A stretch of 64,000 nt of DNA from Sulfitobacter aestuariivivens (GTDB taxonomy: Bacteria > Pseudomonadota > Alphaproteobacteria > Rhodobacterales > Rhodobacteraceae), in assembly GCF_014763045.1 (NCBI RefSeq), contig NZ_JACTAG010000001.1, forward strand, positions 1,116,001 through 1,180,000, written 5' to 3'. Shown here in pieces: positions 47,537-56,887 of this stretch; the first letter of the stretch is position 1, and each line of letters begins with the position of its first letter. The translations under genes and the position numbers were made by a program. Under the pieces are notes generated by a model. The model saw only the letters and a program-made list of their open reading frames with translations. It ran no database searches and was not told the origin of the DNA.

Positions 47537-49344
47537 CCTTCGGCCTTTTCCTCAAGCGTCAGCCAGTCTTCCTCCGCTGCCGCCAGCTTTTCCTGCCTCT
47601 CAACCAAGGCCTTCGTCGCCTTGTCGAACTTCAGTGGCTCGCGGGTGAAAAGTTCCGGATCGCTCAATAGTTCTTCCAGCTTGGCAATCTCAGCCTCCAA
47701 CCGCGCAATTTCGGCGGGCAAGGCCTCAAGCCGATGCTTTTCCGTAAAGCTAAGCCCGGTTTTGCCGGCCTTCTTTGGTGCCTGCCCCGCCGCCGGTGCG
47801 GGCTTTGCTTTTATGACACTTTCCGAAAAATCATCCTGTTGCCGCTGGCTCAGATAGTCTGACCAGCCGCCCGCATAGACCGTCGCGCGCCCGTCGCCTT
47901 CCATGGCGATTGTCGTCGCCGCAACACGGTCCAGAAAATCACGGTCGTGACTGACCAGCAAAACCGTCCCGTCATAGGTCCCCAGCAATTCCTGCAACAG
48001 ATCCAGCGTCTCGATGTCCAGATCATTCGTCGGTTCGTCCAGCACCAGCAAGTTCGAGGACCGCGCCATGATCTTGGCCAGCAACAATCGCGCCTTTTCC
48101 CCACCGGACAGGGACCGCACAGGCGCGCGCGCCTGCGCCTCATTGAAAAGAAACTCCTTGAGGTAGCCCACAACATGCTTTGGGACGCCCCGCACCAGCA
48201 CCTGATCCGCTTTGCCGCTGACCCGCATCTCCGGATCGCCCGTCAGACTGTCCCAAAGCGACATGTCGACATCAAGCTGCGCACGCGCCTGATCGAACAG
48301 CGCCAGTTCCAGATTGGTGCCCAGTTTGATCGTCCCGGTGTCCGGTTCTTCTTTTCCGATCAGCATGTTAAGAAGTGTTGTTTTGCCAACACCGTTAGGG
48401 CCAACCAGCGCAATCCGATCGCCGCGCTGCACCGTCAAAGAGAAATTCCTGACGATCTCCTTGTCATCAAAGGCTTTGAAAATCTCAGTGGCCTCAATGA
48501 CCTTGCGCCCCGACTTCGGCCCGGCCTCCAACGCCATCGCTGCTGTGCCCTGCCGGGTGATCTGCGCAGCCCGCTCAGCGCGCAGATCCTGCAATGCCCG
48601 CACGCGCCCCTGATTACGCTTGCGCCGCGCCGAGATCCCCTCGACCGCCCACCGCGCCTCCGCCTTGATCTTGCGGTTCAGCTTGTGGCGCTGCGTGTCT
48701 TCCTCTTCCCAAATCTGATCGCGCCAGGCTTCGAAACCGCCAAAGCCAATTTCCTGACGACGCACCATTCCCCTGTCAATCCAGAGTGTTGCGCGGGTAA
48801 GCTCACGTAGAAATGCACGGTCGTGGCTGATGATCACAAAGGCCGTGCGCGTCTGCTTTAGCTCAGCTTCAAGCCAGGCAATTGCCTCGATATCCAGATG
48901 GTTCGTGGGCTCATCCAGCAGCAGCAACGCAGGCTCCGTCGCCATCAGCCGTGCAAGCGCCGCGCGCCGCCGCTCGCCGCCACTGGCCGTCGCCACAGGA
49001 CGCGCGGGATCAAACTTCAGCCCCTCGCCCGCACGCTCGACCTTGTACATTTCTCCGGGTTCCAAGCCATCGGCGGCAAAATCGCCCAGGGTTTCAAAAC
49101 CCGCCAGATCGGGATCCTGCTCCATATAGCCAACTGTGACGCCGGGCCCGGCGATGACATCGCCTCGATCGGCCTCTGCCAGTCCCGCCATCACCTTCAT
49201 CAGGGTGGATTTGCCCGACCCGTTGCGCCCCACCAGCGCCAGCCGGTCGCCGGGCTGGACCACAAGGGACAGATCATCAAAGACCGGATCGCCCCCAAAG
49301 GTCAGCGAAATATCGGTAAGTTGCAAAAGAGGTGCGCGCGCCAT
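47533..49344 (-). CDS. uup: ABC-F ATPase Uup-like
   Basis: 603 residues, two ABC domains: Walker [10 protein letters not shown] and GPNGVGKTT, signatures ASGGERRR and LSGGEKAR, and Walker [13 protein letters not shown] and [12 protein letters not shown]. The C-terminal 70 residues form a charged coiled coil ([19 protein letters not shown]...[20 protein letters not shown]), the Uup hallmark, implicated in DNA or ribosome binding. Uup affects precise excision of transposons and ribosome assembly in E. coli. Second ABC-F gene in the window, after the one at 6443. Confidence 0.9.
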   Translation of the reverse strand: MARAPLLQLTDISLTFGGDPVFDDLSLVVQPGDRLALVGRNGSGKSTLMKVMAGLAEADRGDVIAGPGVTVGYMEQDPDLAGFETLGDFAADGLEPGEMYKVERAGEGLKFDPARPVATASGGERRRAALARLMATEPALLLLDEPTNHLDIEAIAWLEAELKQTRTAFVIISHDRAFLRELTRATLWIDRGMVRRQEIGFGGFEAWRDQIWEEEDTQRHKLNRKIKAEARWAVEGISARRKRNQGRVRALQDLRAERAAQITRQGTAAMALEAGPKSGRKVIEATEIFKAFDDKEIVRNFSLTVQRGDRIALVGPNGVGKTTLLNMLIGKEEPDTGTIKLGTNLELALFDQARAQLDVDMSLWDSLTGDPEMRVSGKADQVLVRGVPKHVVGYLKEFLFNEAQARAPVRSLSGGEKARLLLAKIMARSSNLLVLDEPTNDLDIETLDLLQELLGTYDGTVLLVSHDRDFLDRVAATTIAMEGDGRATVYAGGWSDYLSQRQQDDFSESVIKAKPAPAAGQAPKKAGKTGLSFTEKHRLEALPAEIARLEAEIAKLEELLSDPELFTREPLKFDKATKALVERQEKLAAAEEDWLTLEEKAEG

Positions 49345-49419
49345 GCCCGCCAGCTATCGCCCGCCGCAAGCAAGGTCAATCACCCCTCTTTTTCTGGTAG
49401 TGGGTCAGCTTGAAATTTC

Positions 49420-50145
49420 TTAAACCAACGCCCGCAACAACCGCTTTCGTGCCGCGGGAATCGCCCCAATTTCAACCCCGGTAAACACATGCAGCGTGTT
49501 CATCTGGTGATCGACAACCGCATGATCACTGACCCATCCCCCCATCATCAGATAGGTGCGCAGCAAGGGCGGCATCCGCAGCATCGCCTTTTTCGCGTCA
49601 GGCTTGCGCCGCAGACGTGCAGCAAACCGGAAGACATCAGGCGCCTTGACCCGCGGCAGCCATCGCTTGGGCGCCAGATGCCGCGCCTTGAGCATCGCAA
49701 AGGTATCAAGGAAGGGTGCGGTCTCGACCCCCGCAAAGGACGAACAGCCAAACAGCATCTTGACCTCATGTGTGTCGACAAATGATGTCAACGCCGCCCA
49801 GGCCAGCCGCAGAATGTCCGGATCGTTCCGGTCAGGATGGATGCAAAAGCGGCCCAACTCCATCATCAGGCCGTCATAATGCGCCAGCGCGCTTAACTCA
49901 TAAAACTGCGCGGCATAGCTTTGCGGCAATTCAGCACCGGTCAATGCCGTCATGCGAAAACAGCACACCACGGCATCACTCGCCGTCTCACGGATCAGAA
50001 TATGCTTGCTGGTGGCATCAAAGGGATCAACGTCCAACGACGTCTCAAGCTCAAAACAGAGCGCCCGCAGGCGCTGCGCGGCCTCAATATCCCCGGCGCA
50101 CCGGGCCTCAGCTGCCGTGTACCGTCCTTTGGAAAGCGCGATCAT
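49420..50145 (-). CDS. olsB: Ornithine-acyl-ACP N-acyltransferase OlsB-like
   Basis: 241 residues of the acyl-homoserine-lactone-synthase-like GNAT group. Core: ARCAGDIEAAQRLRALCFELE, DPFDATSKHILI, MMELGRFCIHPDRNDPDILRLAWAALTSFVD and MLFGCSSF. OlsB makes lyso-ornithine lipid, the first step of phosphorus-free membrane lipid synthesis. The second enzyme, OlsA, is not next to it. Same strand as bamE, 77 bases downstream of it. Confidence 0.85.
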   Translation of the reverse strand: MIALSKGRYTAAEARCAGDIEAAQRLRALCFELETSLDVDPFDATSKHILIRETASDAVVCCFRMTALTGAELPQSYAAQFYELSALAHYDGLMMELGRFCIHPDRNDPDILRLAWAALTSFVDTHEVKMLFGCSSFAGVETAPFLDTFAMLKARHLAPKRWLPRVKAPDVFRFAARLRRKPDAKKAMLRMPPLLRTYLMMGGWVSDHAVVDHQMNTLHVFTGVEIGAIPAARKRLLRALV

Positions 50146-50222
50146 GGTCTCACCTCACCCCTGTCGCGCAGGCTTACCCAGCGCAGCGAGAGTACCAAAA
50201 CATGCCGCTCAATGCGACGCCT

Positions 50223-50687
50223 TCAGCCCTGTAGTGCCGCAGGATTGAACCGGCCCAGATTGCCCAGCAACTGCCGGATAAAGCTCTTGTCGCTCACCGG
50301 CGAAGAGGTCACGCGCCGCTGCAGGGGCACGACATTTCCGTCTTCCAGCCCGAACGTTTCGATATTCTGGACAACACCTGCACTTGAAAAGCTTATCGCA
50401 ACAACCTGGCGATCAATCTCGCGCGGGGCCAGCGGACCAAGCGCGCGGGTGCGCATACGCACATAGTAATACCCGCCATCGTTCAACACACCCGCTGACG
50501 ACGGCACGCCGATCTTCTCCTCGACAGAGCTTCGGGTATCACTGCCGACAACGATCTGCTCAAGGTCTTCCGAGGGCGGCACATAGCCATGGTTTTTGAA
50601 TGCAGGCGCACAGGCCGAAAGTCCGATCGCTGCACAAAAGACAGCGGTCCGCAGCGCTTTGGCGCCTATGTAGTGGGTGGTGCGCAT
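50223..50687 (-). CDS. bamE: Outer membrane protein assembly factor BamE
   Basis: 154 residues. A lipoprotein signal with lipobox LSAC (Cys near residue 26) precedes a SmpA/OmlA domain: GYVPPSEDLEQIVVGSDTRSSVEEKIGVPSSAGVLNDGGYYYV. BamE is a small lipoprotein of the beta-barrel assembly complex. The start is set at MRTTHYIG; a longer frame to 50744 has no signal-peptide logic. Divergent from the DUF177 gene. Confidence 0.92.
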   Translation of the reverse strand: MRTTHYIGAKALRTAVFCAAIGLSACAPAFKNHGYVPPSEDLEQIVVGSDTRSSVEEKIGVPSSAGVLNDGGYYYVRMRTRALGPLAPREIDRQVVAISFSSAGVVQNIETFGLEDGNVVPLQRRVTSSPVSDKSFIRQLLGNLGRFNPAALQG

Positions 50688-50777
50688 ATGTCTGCCCTCT
50701 TGCCCTTGGACCTTATGGCTTTTATTTCGCATACACCAAGGCACCCCTCCGGTTCAAGAAACGAAAGTGAGCGACTG

Positions 50778-51329
50778 ATGTCTCGCCTCCCCCCCAGTGA
50801 CACCGCGATCCGCGTTGCAGATCTCAAACAGAACGCGGAAAAGACGTTTTCAGTGCGCCCTGACGCAGCGGCCCTAAGCCAGATCGCTGGGGATCTTGCC
50901 CTTTCAGCCCTGCGCAAAGTGCGCTTTGAAGGGCGCCTGAAGCCGCTTGGCCGCACAGACTGGACCCTTGAGGCCCAGTTGGGGGCCACGGTCGTGCAGC
51001 CCTGCGTGGTCACCCTCGACCCTGTGACCACACGGATCGACACCCCGGTCGTCCGGCATTTTGTTCAGGACTTTGTCCTGTCTGACGACCCCGAAACAGA
51101 AATGCCCGATGATGACACAACAGAATCGCTGGGCCCCTGGATTGATCCCGCCGAGGTGATGAAAGAGGCGCTGGCCCTTGCTGTTCCCGACTATCCGCGC
51201 AAGGACGCCGCGGCGCTGGGGCAGATGGTCTATGCCGAACCCGGTACCGCGCCAATGACCGACGAAGACGCCAAGCCCTTTGCGGGGCTGGCCAACCTCA
51301 AGGACCAGTTGATCAAGCCCAAAGAGTAA
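50778..51329 (+). CDS. DUF177 (YceD family) protein
   Basis: 183 residues. The DUF177 core reads ALSALRKVRFEGRLKPLGRTDWTLEAQLGATVVQPCVVTLDPVTTRID followed by an acidic segment and IDPAEVMKEALALAVPDYPR. YceD is encoded before rpmF in most bacteria and takes part in 23S rRNA/50S biogenesis in plants and bacteria. Here rpmF follows 193 bases downstream, preserving the order. The frame is open upstream, but the family start fits ATG 50778. Confidence 0.92.
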   Translation: MSRLPPSDTAIRVADLKQNAEKTFSVRPDAAALSQIAGDLALSALRKVRFEGRLKPLGRTDWTLEAQLGATVVQPCVVTLDPVTTRIDTPVVRHFVQDFVLSDDPETEMPDDDTTESLGPWIDPAEVMKEALALAVPDYPRKDAAALGQMVYAEPGTAPMTDEDAKPFAGLANLKDQLIKPKE

Positions 51330-51522
51330 CCGCGCAGCGCACCATAAGATCGGACTTGCAAACCACAGGATTAGCAGTATTTTGCCGCCCTCCCCCCAAT
51401 TTAGGTTGGACATTGCAGGGACGCTCGCCTAAAGCGACGTCACCCCCGCTTACGGGACAGATAGAAACATGGGCACGCCCCGGGATCGCCCGGGCTTTGC
51501 CCCCCAGACAAAGGCACCAGAC

Positions 51523-51729
51523 ATGGCTGTCCAGCAGAATAAAGTTTCCAAGTCGCGCCGTAACAACCGCCGCGCACACGATTCGCTTGTTGCCGCGAAC
51601 CCGAACGAATGCACCAACTGCGGCGAACTCAAGCGCCCGCACCACATTTGCGCGGCCTGCGGTCACTACGATGACAACGAAGTTGTCGCACTGACAGAAG
51701 AGATCGACCTGGAAGACGACGCGGCATAA
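51523..51729 (+). CDS. rpmF: 50S ribosomal protein L32
   Basis: 68 residues beginning [19 protein letters not shown]. Four cysteines in CTNCGEL...CAACGHY form the zinc-finger-type C-terminal part, so this is the zinc-binding (C+) form. A basic N-terminus binds rRNA. An in-frame ATG at 51469 would add a non-conserved 18-residue lead and is rejected. Followed by plsX after 44 bases. Confidence 0.97.
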   Translation: MAVQQNKVSKSRRNNRRAHDSLVAANPNECTNCGELKRPHHICAACGHYDDNEVVALTEEIDLEDDAA

Positions 51730-51773
51730 GCTAAGGTCATCGCAATCGCAGACTTCGAAAGGCATTCGCACCG

Positions 51774-52850
51774 ATGACGGCCGAGACCGATCACAGTAAC
51801 GCGAACGCCGGACGCACCCTCATCTCAATTGATGCGATGGGGGGGGATCAGGGCCCGGCAGCAGTCGTTGCCGGGTGTTCTTTGTCTGCAAAGGCCAATC
51901 CCGATATTGCCTTCATCCTGCACGGGGACAAGGCGCAGCTTGATCCGCTGGTGGCCAAGCGGCGCGAACTTGCTGACCTGTGCGAGGTCCGCCATGCGCC
52001 AGACGTCGTCACCATGGACGACAAGCCCAGTCAGGTCGTGCGGACGGGCAAGGACACGTCGATGTGGTCAGCGGTCGAATCCGTGCGTTCGGGCGAAGCG
52101 TCTGTGGCGGTGTCTTGTGGCAACACTGGCGCGCTGATGGCGGTCTCGATGATCCGCCTGCGCAAACTGCCCGGCGTGAACCGCCCCGCCATTGCCGTGC
52201 TCTATCCGTCTTCGAACCCTCAGGGGTTCAATGTGATGCTGGACGTCGGCGCGGACATCCGTGCAGACGCCGATGACCTCATGCGCTTTGCCCTGATGGG
52301 CAATTCCTATGTGCGCAACGGCATGAACATCGCCCGCCCCCGGGTCGGCCTGTTGAACGTCGGTACCGAAGAACACAAGGGCCGCAGCGAACTCAAAGTA
52401 GCCTACGATCTGATTCGCGATCAGGCCCCTACGGCAGAGTACGAATTTGTAGGCTTCGTCGAAGGCGGCGATATCTCAGGCAACCGTGCCGACGTGATCG
52501 TGACCGATGGCTTTACCGGCAACGTCGCGATCAAGACCGGCGAAGGCACCGCCACCCTCGTGGGCAACCGCCTGCGCGAGGCTTTCAAATACTCACCCCT
52601 CTCTCGCCTTGCGTCCCTGCTTGCCTATACGTCGCTGCAACGCCTGAAGAAAAAGATCGATCCGCGGCGCGTCAATGGGGGCGTCTTTCTGGGCCTCAAC
52701 GGCACGGTGGTCAAATCTCACGGATCGGCCGACGCCACCGGCGTCTCATCCGCCATCAAGCTGGCCGCCCAACTGTCGCAGAACCGCTTTAACGACAAGC
52801 TGGCCGCGCGGGTCGCCGCCGCCCTTCCAGCCGAGGAAAAAACAGAATGA
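51774..52850 (+). CDS. plsX: Phosphate acyltransferase PlsX
   Basis: 358 residues. ISIDAMGGDQGPAAVVAG, the VSCGNTGALMA loop, LLNVGTEEHKG and VTDGFTGNVAIKTGEG are PlsX landmarks. It makes acyl-phosphate from acyl-ACP for phospholipid synthesis, at the inner face of the membrane. Its stop overlaps the fabH start (ATGA). Confidence 0.96.
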   Translation: MTAETDHSNANAGRTLISIDAMGGDQGPAAVVAGCSLSAKANPDIAFILHGDKAQLDPLVAKRRELADLCEVRHAPDVVTMDDKPSQVVRTGKDTSMWSAVESVRSGEASVAVSCGNTGALMAVSMIRLRKLPGVNRPAIAVLYPSSNPQGFNVMLDVGADIRADADDLMRFALMGNSYVRNGMNIARPRVGLLNVGTEEHKGRSELKVAYDLIRDQAPTAEYEFVGFVEGGDISGNRADVIVTDGFTGNVAIKTGEGTATLVGNRLREAFKYSPLSRLASLLAYTSLQRLKKKIDPRRVNGGVFLGLNGTVVKSHGSADATGVSSAIKLAAQLSQNRFNDKLAARVAAALPAEEKTE

Positions 52851-53818
52851 CCCTGCGTGCTGTCGTCATAGGCTGCGGCCATTACCTGCCCTCCCGCGTT
52901 GTCGAAAACGCCGAATTTGAAAAGACGCTTGATACCGATGACACCTGGATCCGCTCCCGCTCCGGCATCGAACGCCGCCATTTCGCCGCTGAGGGCGAAA
53001 CCACCTCGCAAATGGCGGCCGCTGCCGCACGCCGCGCGCTAGAGGATGCAGGCCGTGATATCAGCGATGTCGATGCTATCGTGCTCGCCACCTCGACCCC
53101 GGATCTGACCTTTCCGTCGGCGGCCACCATGGTGCAGGCCGAACTGGGCATGCAGCAGGGGTTTGCCTTTGATATTCAGGCGGTTTGCGCCGGTTTTGTC
53201 TACGCACTCAGCAATGCCAACGGGTTGATTGCATCCGGCCAGGCAAAGCGCGTGCTTGTCATCGGCGCGGAAACCTTTAGCCGCATCATGGACTGGACCG
53301 ACCGCGCCACCTGCGTGCTCTTCGGGGATGGTGCAGGCGCGCTGCTGCTCGAGGCACAAGAAGGTGACGGCACGCCCGCAGACCGCGGTGTGCTGTCCAC
53401 CGACCTCAATTCAGACGGGCGCTACCGTGACCTGCTTTACGTCGATGGCGGCGTCAGCACGGGCACCACCGGGCAGTTGCGCATGCAGGGCAATCAGGTG
53501 TTCCGCCATGCGGTTGAAAAGCTGGCCGCGACGGCCAATACCGCCATGGAACGCGCCGGGGTCACGGCGGACGACATCGACTGGGTTGTCCCCCATCAGG
53601 CGAACATCCGTATCATTCAGGGCACCGCCAAAAAGCTGAACCTCCCGATGGAGCGTGTGGTGGTCACGGTACAGGACCACGGCAACACCTCTGCGGCCTC
53701 CATTCCGCTGGCCCTGTCGGTGGGCCGCGAACGGGGCCAGATCAAGCAAGGCGACCTGATCGTCACCGAGGCAATCGGCGGCGGATTGGCCTGGGGCGCT
53801 GTCGTCCTGCGGTGGTAA
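52847..53818 (+). CDS. fabH: 3-oxoacyl-ACP synthase III (FabH)
   Basis: 323 residues. The catalytic triad is complete: Cys114 in DIQAVCAGFVYA, His250 in VPHQANIRI and Asn280 in DHGNTSAAS. Starts fatty acid synthesis by condensing acetyl-CoA with malonyl-ACP. The coupled plsX-fabH pair links fatty acid initiation to phospholipid synthesis. Confidence 0.96.
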   Translation: MTLRAVVIGCGHYLPSRVVENAEFEKTLDTDDTWIRSRSGIERRHFAAEGETTSQMAAAAARRALEDAGRDISDVDAIVLATSTPDLTFPSAATMVQAELGMQQGFAFDIQAVCAGFVYALSNANGLIASGQAKRVLVIGAETFSRIMDWTDRATCVLFGDGAGALLLEAQEGDGTPADRGVLSTDLNSDGRYRDLLYVDGGVSTGTTGQLRMQGNQVFRHAVEKLAATANTAMERAGVTADDIDWVVPHQANIRIIQGTAKKLNLPMERVVVTVQDHGNTSAASIPLALSVGRERGQIKQGDLIVTEAIGGGLAWGAVVLRW

Positions 53819-53873
53819 GTCCCTGCCGGCGCGGATTTCTATCGCCGAAACCGTGGGTTGCGGGCCATTCTTG

Positions 53874-53903
53874 TTGACTCGGAAAAACCCGCCAGCCTAT
53901 GTT
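53874..53903 (+). promoter_or_regulatory. Probable sigma-70 promoter of ihfA
   Basis: TTGACT (53874-53879) and TATGTT (53898-53903) are 18 bases apart, 21 bases before the ihfA ATG. The -10 hexamer is exactly flanked by the inverted repeat CAGCC/GGCTG (53893-53908). Confidence 0.55.
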
Positions 53904-53924
53904 GGCTGAAACATGGGGGACATT

Positions 53925-54227
53925 ATGTCTGATAAGACTTTGACGCGCATGGACCTGAGCGAAGCGGTTTTCCGCGAAGTGGGTCTGTCGCGCAACGAAA
54001 GTGCGCAATTGGTAGAATCCGTTCTGGACCAGATGTCCGATGCGCTTGTGGCCGGTGAACAGGTCAAGATTTCTTCCTTTGGCACCTTTTCCGTGCGTGA
54101 CAAGACCGCACGCGTGGGCCGCAACCCCAAAACCGGTGAGGAAGTGCCAATCAACCCCCGCCGGGTTCTCACATTCCGCCCCTCCCATCTGATGAAGGAC
54201 CGCGTCGCAAGCGGCAATAAATCCTGA
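53925..54227 (+). CDS. ihfA: Integration host factor subunit alpha
   Basis: 100 residues. The core [34 protein letters not shown] and the DNA-bending arm [23 protein letters not shown] with its intercalating proline are intact. Forms a heterodimer with IhfB (not in this window) and bends DNA at promoters and origins. An alternative ATG at 53913 adds four residues. Separated from fabH by 106 bases with its own promoter, then 4 bases to merR. Confidence 0.95.
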   Translation: MSDKTLTRMDLSEAVFREVGLSRNESAQLVESVLDQMSDALVAGEQVKISSFGTFSVRDKTARVGRNPKTGEEVPINPRRVLTFRPSHLMKDRVASGNKS

Positions 54228-54231
54228 TCTG

Positions 54232-55263
54232 ATGGCCAAGTCGCCCGAAGCGTTTCGCACGATCTCTGAAGTTGCCGAGTGGCTGGGCATCCAGGCCCAC
54301 GTGCTACGCTTTTGGGAAAGCAAGTTTTCTCAGGTCAAGCCGATCAAACGCGCCGGGGGCCGTCGCTATTACCGTCCGACCGACATGCTGTTGCTGGGCG
54401 GCATCAAGCGGCTTTTGCACGACGATGGGCTGACCATCAAAGGGGTCCAGAAAATCCTGCGCGAAGAAGGGATGAGCCACGTGGCAGATCTGTCCCAACC
54501 GCTTGATGATCTTACGATTTCCCAGCTTGATGACGCCCCGGCCCCAACGCCGGAACCCGAACCCGTCGCCGAGGAAAAAGGCGTCGTCCTCAGCTTTGAG
54601 ACGCCCGCAGAAGACGCCCCCGCTCCGGTGATGGATGCAGGCACCGATCTTTTCGGTGATGCCCCGGAACCCGTTGCACCGCCGCAGGACAGCGCGCCAG
54701 CGCCTGTCGACGAGATGATGGAAGACGCGCCCGCCGCAGCAACAGAGGAACTTCCCGAGGCCGTCGATCCAGAGCCTGCCCCAATCGAAGCGGCCGATGC
54801 CGAGCCTGAGCCGATGACCGAAGCACTAGTGGCCGATGACATCGCGCCCGCGTCGGACGACGCGACCGAGGCCGTCACACCTACCGCAGACGAACTTGCG
54901 CCATCTGAACAACCGGTGCCCTCCTCCGCCCTGCCCGCCTTTTTGCGCCGCCCCCTGGATGAGCCCGCGCAGCCGACAGATCCGGCACCGGATATGGACC
55001 ACAGCGCAAGCACCGCTGAGCCCGAGCCAGAGCCAGACGCCCCTCAGGCCCCAAAACCGCGCGACATCGGCATGCCGCAGGTGCAGTCCGAGGCGGAAAT
55101 TGAAGCAGACCCCGGCATCCTGTCCCGCGTCCACGGCCTGCGCCATGTCAGCGGCAGCCAGGCCGCTGCAATGGCCCCGCTGCTGGATCGTCTGACCCGT
55201 CTGCGCGATTCCATGGCGGCCCGGCGGCGTGGCGGTGGCGCGCCTACACCACCCCCAGCCTGA
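54232..55263 (+). CDS. MerR family regulator with a long acidic low-complexity tail
   Basis: 343 residues. A MerR winged-helix domain occupies about 8-85 ([25 protein letters not shown]...[21 protein letters not shown]). It is followed by about 190 residues of Pro/Ala/Glu/Asp-rich disordered sequence and a C-terminal helix ([35 protein letters not shown]). Normal MerR proteins are 110-150 residues with a ligand-binding coil here. No effector-binding cysteines. Next to ihfA, as in related genomes; role unknown. Confidence 0.9.
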   Translation: MAKSPEAFRTISEVAEWLGIQAHVLRFWESKFSQVKPIKRAGGRRYYRPTDMLLLGGIKRLLHDDGLTIKGVQKILREEGMSHVADLSQPLDDLTISQLDDAPAPTPEPEPVAEEKGVVLSFETPAEDAPAPVMDAGTDLFGDAPEPVAPPQDSAPAPVDEMMEDAPAAATEELPEAVDPEPAPIEAADAEPEPMTEALVADDIAPASDDATEAVTPTADELAPSEQPVPSSALPAFLRRPLDEPAQPTDPAPDMDHSASTAEPEPEPDAPQAPKPRDIGMPQVQSEAEIEADPGILSRVHGLRHVSGSQAAAMAPLLDRLTRLRDSMAARRRGGGAPTPPPA

Positions 55264-55290
55264 ACCAATGATGGACGCGGCGATTGCCTC

Positions 55291-55318
55291 TTGCACGCGG
55301 GGCAAGATCGGTTATGTA
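55291..55318 (+). promoter_or_regulatory. Probable sigma-70 promoter of tRNA-Pro
   Basis: TTGCAC (55291-55296), 16 bases, TATGTA (55313-55318), then 11 bases to the first base of the tRNA. Confidence 0.5.
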
Positions 55319-55329
55319 GCGCCCATAGT

Positions 55330-55406
55330 CGGGCTATGGCGCAGCCTGGTAGCGCGTCCGTCTGGGGGACGGAAGGTCGCAGGTTCGAGTCCTGCTAGCC
55401 CGACCA
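55330..55406 (+). tRNA. tRNA-Pro (anticodon GGG)
   Basis: 77-base cloverleaf: acceptor CGGGCTA/TAGCCCG, D-arm GCGCAGCCTGGTAGCGC, anticodon loop CTGGGGG with GGG at 34-36, T-arm GCAGGTTCGAGTCCTGC, discriminator A and encoded CCA. Reads CCC/CCU. Confidence 0.97.
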
Positions 55407-55416
55407 TCACACAAAT

Positions 55417-55446
55417 CGCCCGCACCTTTGGGATGCGGGCGTTTGT
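55417..55446 (+). terminator. Probable terminator after tRNA-Pro
   Basis: CGCCCGCA...TGCGGGCG forms an eight-pair stem with a nine-base loop, followed by TTTGTC. The T-tract is short, so the strength is uncertain; it ends 22 bases before the dcd ATG. Confidence 0.6.
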
Positions 55447-55467
55447 CATTGTGAAAGGTGCGACCCC

Positions 55468-56544
55468 ATGAATGGCGTGATCCCCAACCAACAGCTCTCG
55501 GCCATGATCGACGCGGGCGCGATTGCCGCAACACCCCCGGTGACCCCTGCGCAAATTCAGCCCGCCAGCCTTGACCTGCGCCTCGGATCCAAAGCCTATC
55601 GTGTCCGCGCCTCGTTCCTGGCCGGAAAGGGCAAGACAGTCACCGACCGTCTGGCCGAGTTTCAGATGCACGAAGTCGATCTGAGCAACGGCGCCGTGCT
55701 GGAAAAAGGCTGCGTCTACGTCGTCCCGCTGATGGAACGCCTTGCCCTGCCCGACGATCTGTCCGCCGTGGCCAACGCCAAAAGCTCGACCGGGCGACTT
55801 GACCTGCTGACCCGCACGATCTGCGACGAAGGCACAGAATTTGACCGCATCGCGCCTGGGTATCACGGGCCGCTCTATGCCGAAATCTGCCCGCGCTCTT
55901 TCTCTGTTCTGGTTCGACCGGGCATGCGGCTGAATCAGATCCGCTTTGGTCGCGGCGATGCCGTACTGGACGACGATGCCTTGCGCACCCTGCACGCGCA
56001 AACACCACTGGTCGACGGTGACGCCGTCATTGACGAAGGCCTTGGCTTTTCCGTCGATCTACGTCTGCCCGATACCACCCTTGTCGGCTACCGCGCCAAA
56101 CCGCACACCGGCGTGATCGATCTCGACAATATCAGCCACTACGACCCCGCCGAATACTGGGAAGAAGTCCACACTTCAAACGGTCAGATCATCCTTGATC
56201 CGGGCGCCTTCTACATCCTTGTCAGCCGCGAAGCGGTGACAATCCCGCCCGCCTATGCCGCTGAAATGGCACCCTTTCTGGCGATGGTCGGCGAGTTTCG
56301 TGTGCATTACGCAGGATTCTTCGACCCCGGGTTCGGCTATGCCGACGCAGGCGGCGCAGGCTCTCGCGGCGTGCTCGAAGTGCGCTGCCACGAGGCCCCC
56401 TTCGTGCTGGAACACGGACAGGTCGTCGGCCGTCTGGTCTATGAAAAAATGATCGAGGTTCCCAGCCAGCTTTATGGCGCTGACATCGCGTCAAATTATC
56501 AGGGTCAGGGCCTGAAACTCTCCAAACACTTCAAATCGGGCTAG
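55468..56544 (+). CDS. dcd: dCTP deaminase, double-length alphaproteobacterial form
   Basis: 358 residues, about twice the usual Dcd. Two dUTPase/Dcd-type folds in tandem can be seen: IQPASLDLRLGSKAYRV...KSSTGRLDLLTRTICDEGTEFDRIAPGYHGPLYAEICPRSFSVLV in the first half, and LVSREAVTIPPAYAAEMAPFLAMVGEFRVHYAGFFDPGFG in the second. Deaminates dCTP to dUTP for thymidylate synthesis. Its stop overlaps the small basic protein gene by 4 bases (CTAG). Confidence 0.93.
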   Translation: MNGVIPNQQLSAMIDAGAIAATPPVTPAQIQPASLDLRLGSKAYRVRASFLAGKGKTVTDRLAEFQMHEVDLSNGAVLEKGCVYVVPLMERLALPDDLSAVANAKSSTGRLDLLTRTICDEGTEFDRIAPGYHGPLYAEICPRSFSVLVRPGMRLNQIRFGRGDAVLDDDALRTLHAQTPLVDGDAVIDEGLGFSVDLRLPDTTLVGYRAKPHTGVIDLDNISHYDPAEYWEEVHTSNGQIILDPGAFYILVSREAVTIPPAYAAEMAPFLAMVGEFRVHYAGFFDPGFGYADAGGAGSRGVLEVRCHEAPFVLEHGQVVGRLVYEKMIEVPSQLYGADIASNYQGQGLKLSKHFKSG

Positions 56545-56789
56545 AACCGCGACATCCTGCGCGCGGTCTTCAATCCTTGCTGTGCCCGCCGGGCCTGCTG
56601 GCGCTCTGCGCGCATCTGCTTGCGCTCTTGCGGTGTCATGTCCTGCGGTGTCTTCACCGGCTCCCCCCGCGCGGCCTTGCGGCGGTCCGCCACCTGCCCC
56701 GCCTTGTCGAACCCTGCGCGCATGCCGCGGCGGATCAGTTGGTTCATCACCTGACGGATGACCATATTGATGATGCGATTCATGTTCAT
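56541..56789 (-). CDS. Small basic hypothetical protein
   Basis: 82 residues. An amphipathic N-terminal helix (MNMNRIINMVIRQVMNQLI) is followed by a strongly basic Lys/Arg/Gln-rich helix (TPQERKQMRAERQQARRAQQGLKTARR). No cysteine or signal peptide. Could be nucleic-acid binding; family not recognised. Lies between dcd (convergent) and scpB (same strand, 98 bases upstream). Confidence 0.7.
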   Translation of the reverse strand: MNMNRIINMVIRQVMNQLIRRGMRAGFDKAGQVADRRKAARGEPVKTPQDMTPQERKQMRAERQQARRAQQGLKTARRMSRF

Positions 56790-56887
56790 GGGTTTGCCCC
56801 TTTGCTCTGCCTTGTGCCTGTTATAGCAGATAATACGGCAACAATCAGGCCACCCGACGTGAAATCGAAGTTTTGGTTAACGCCCCG

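Noticed and set aside
51357..51383. Possible rpmF promoter TTGCAA...TATTTT
   Set aside because: Spacing of 15 bases is too short for a confident call.
51479..51494. CCCGGG-ATCG-CCCGGG hairpin before rpmF
   Set aside because: Considered as terminator or attenuator, but there is no T-tract and it is only a six-pair stem in G+C-rich DNA; not listed as a feature.
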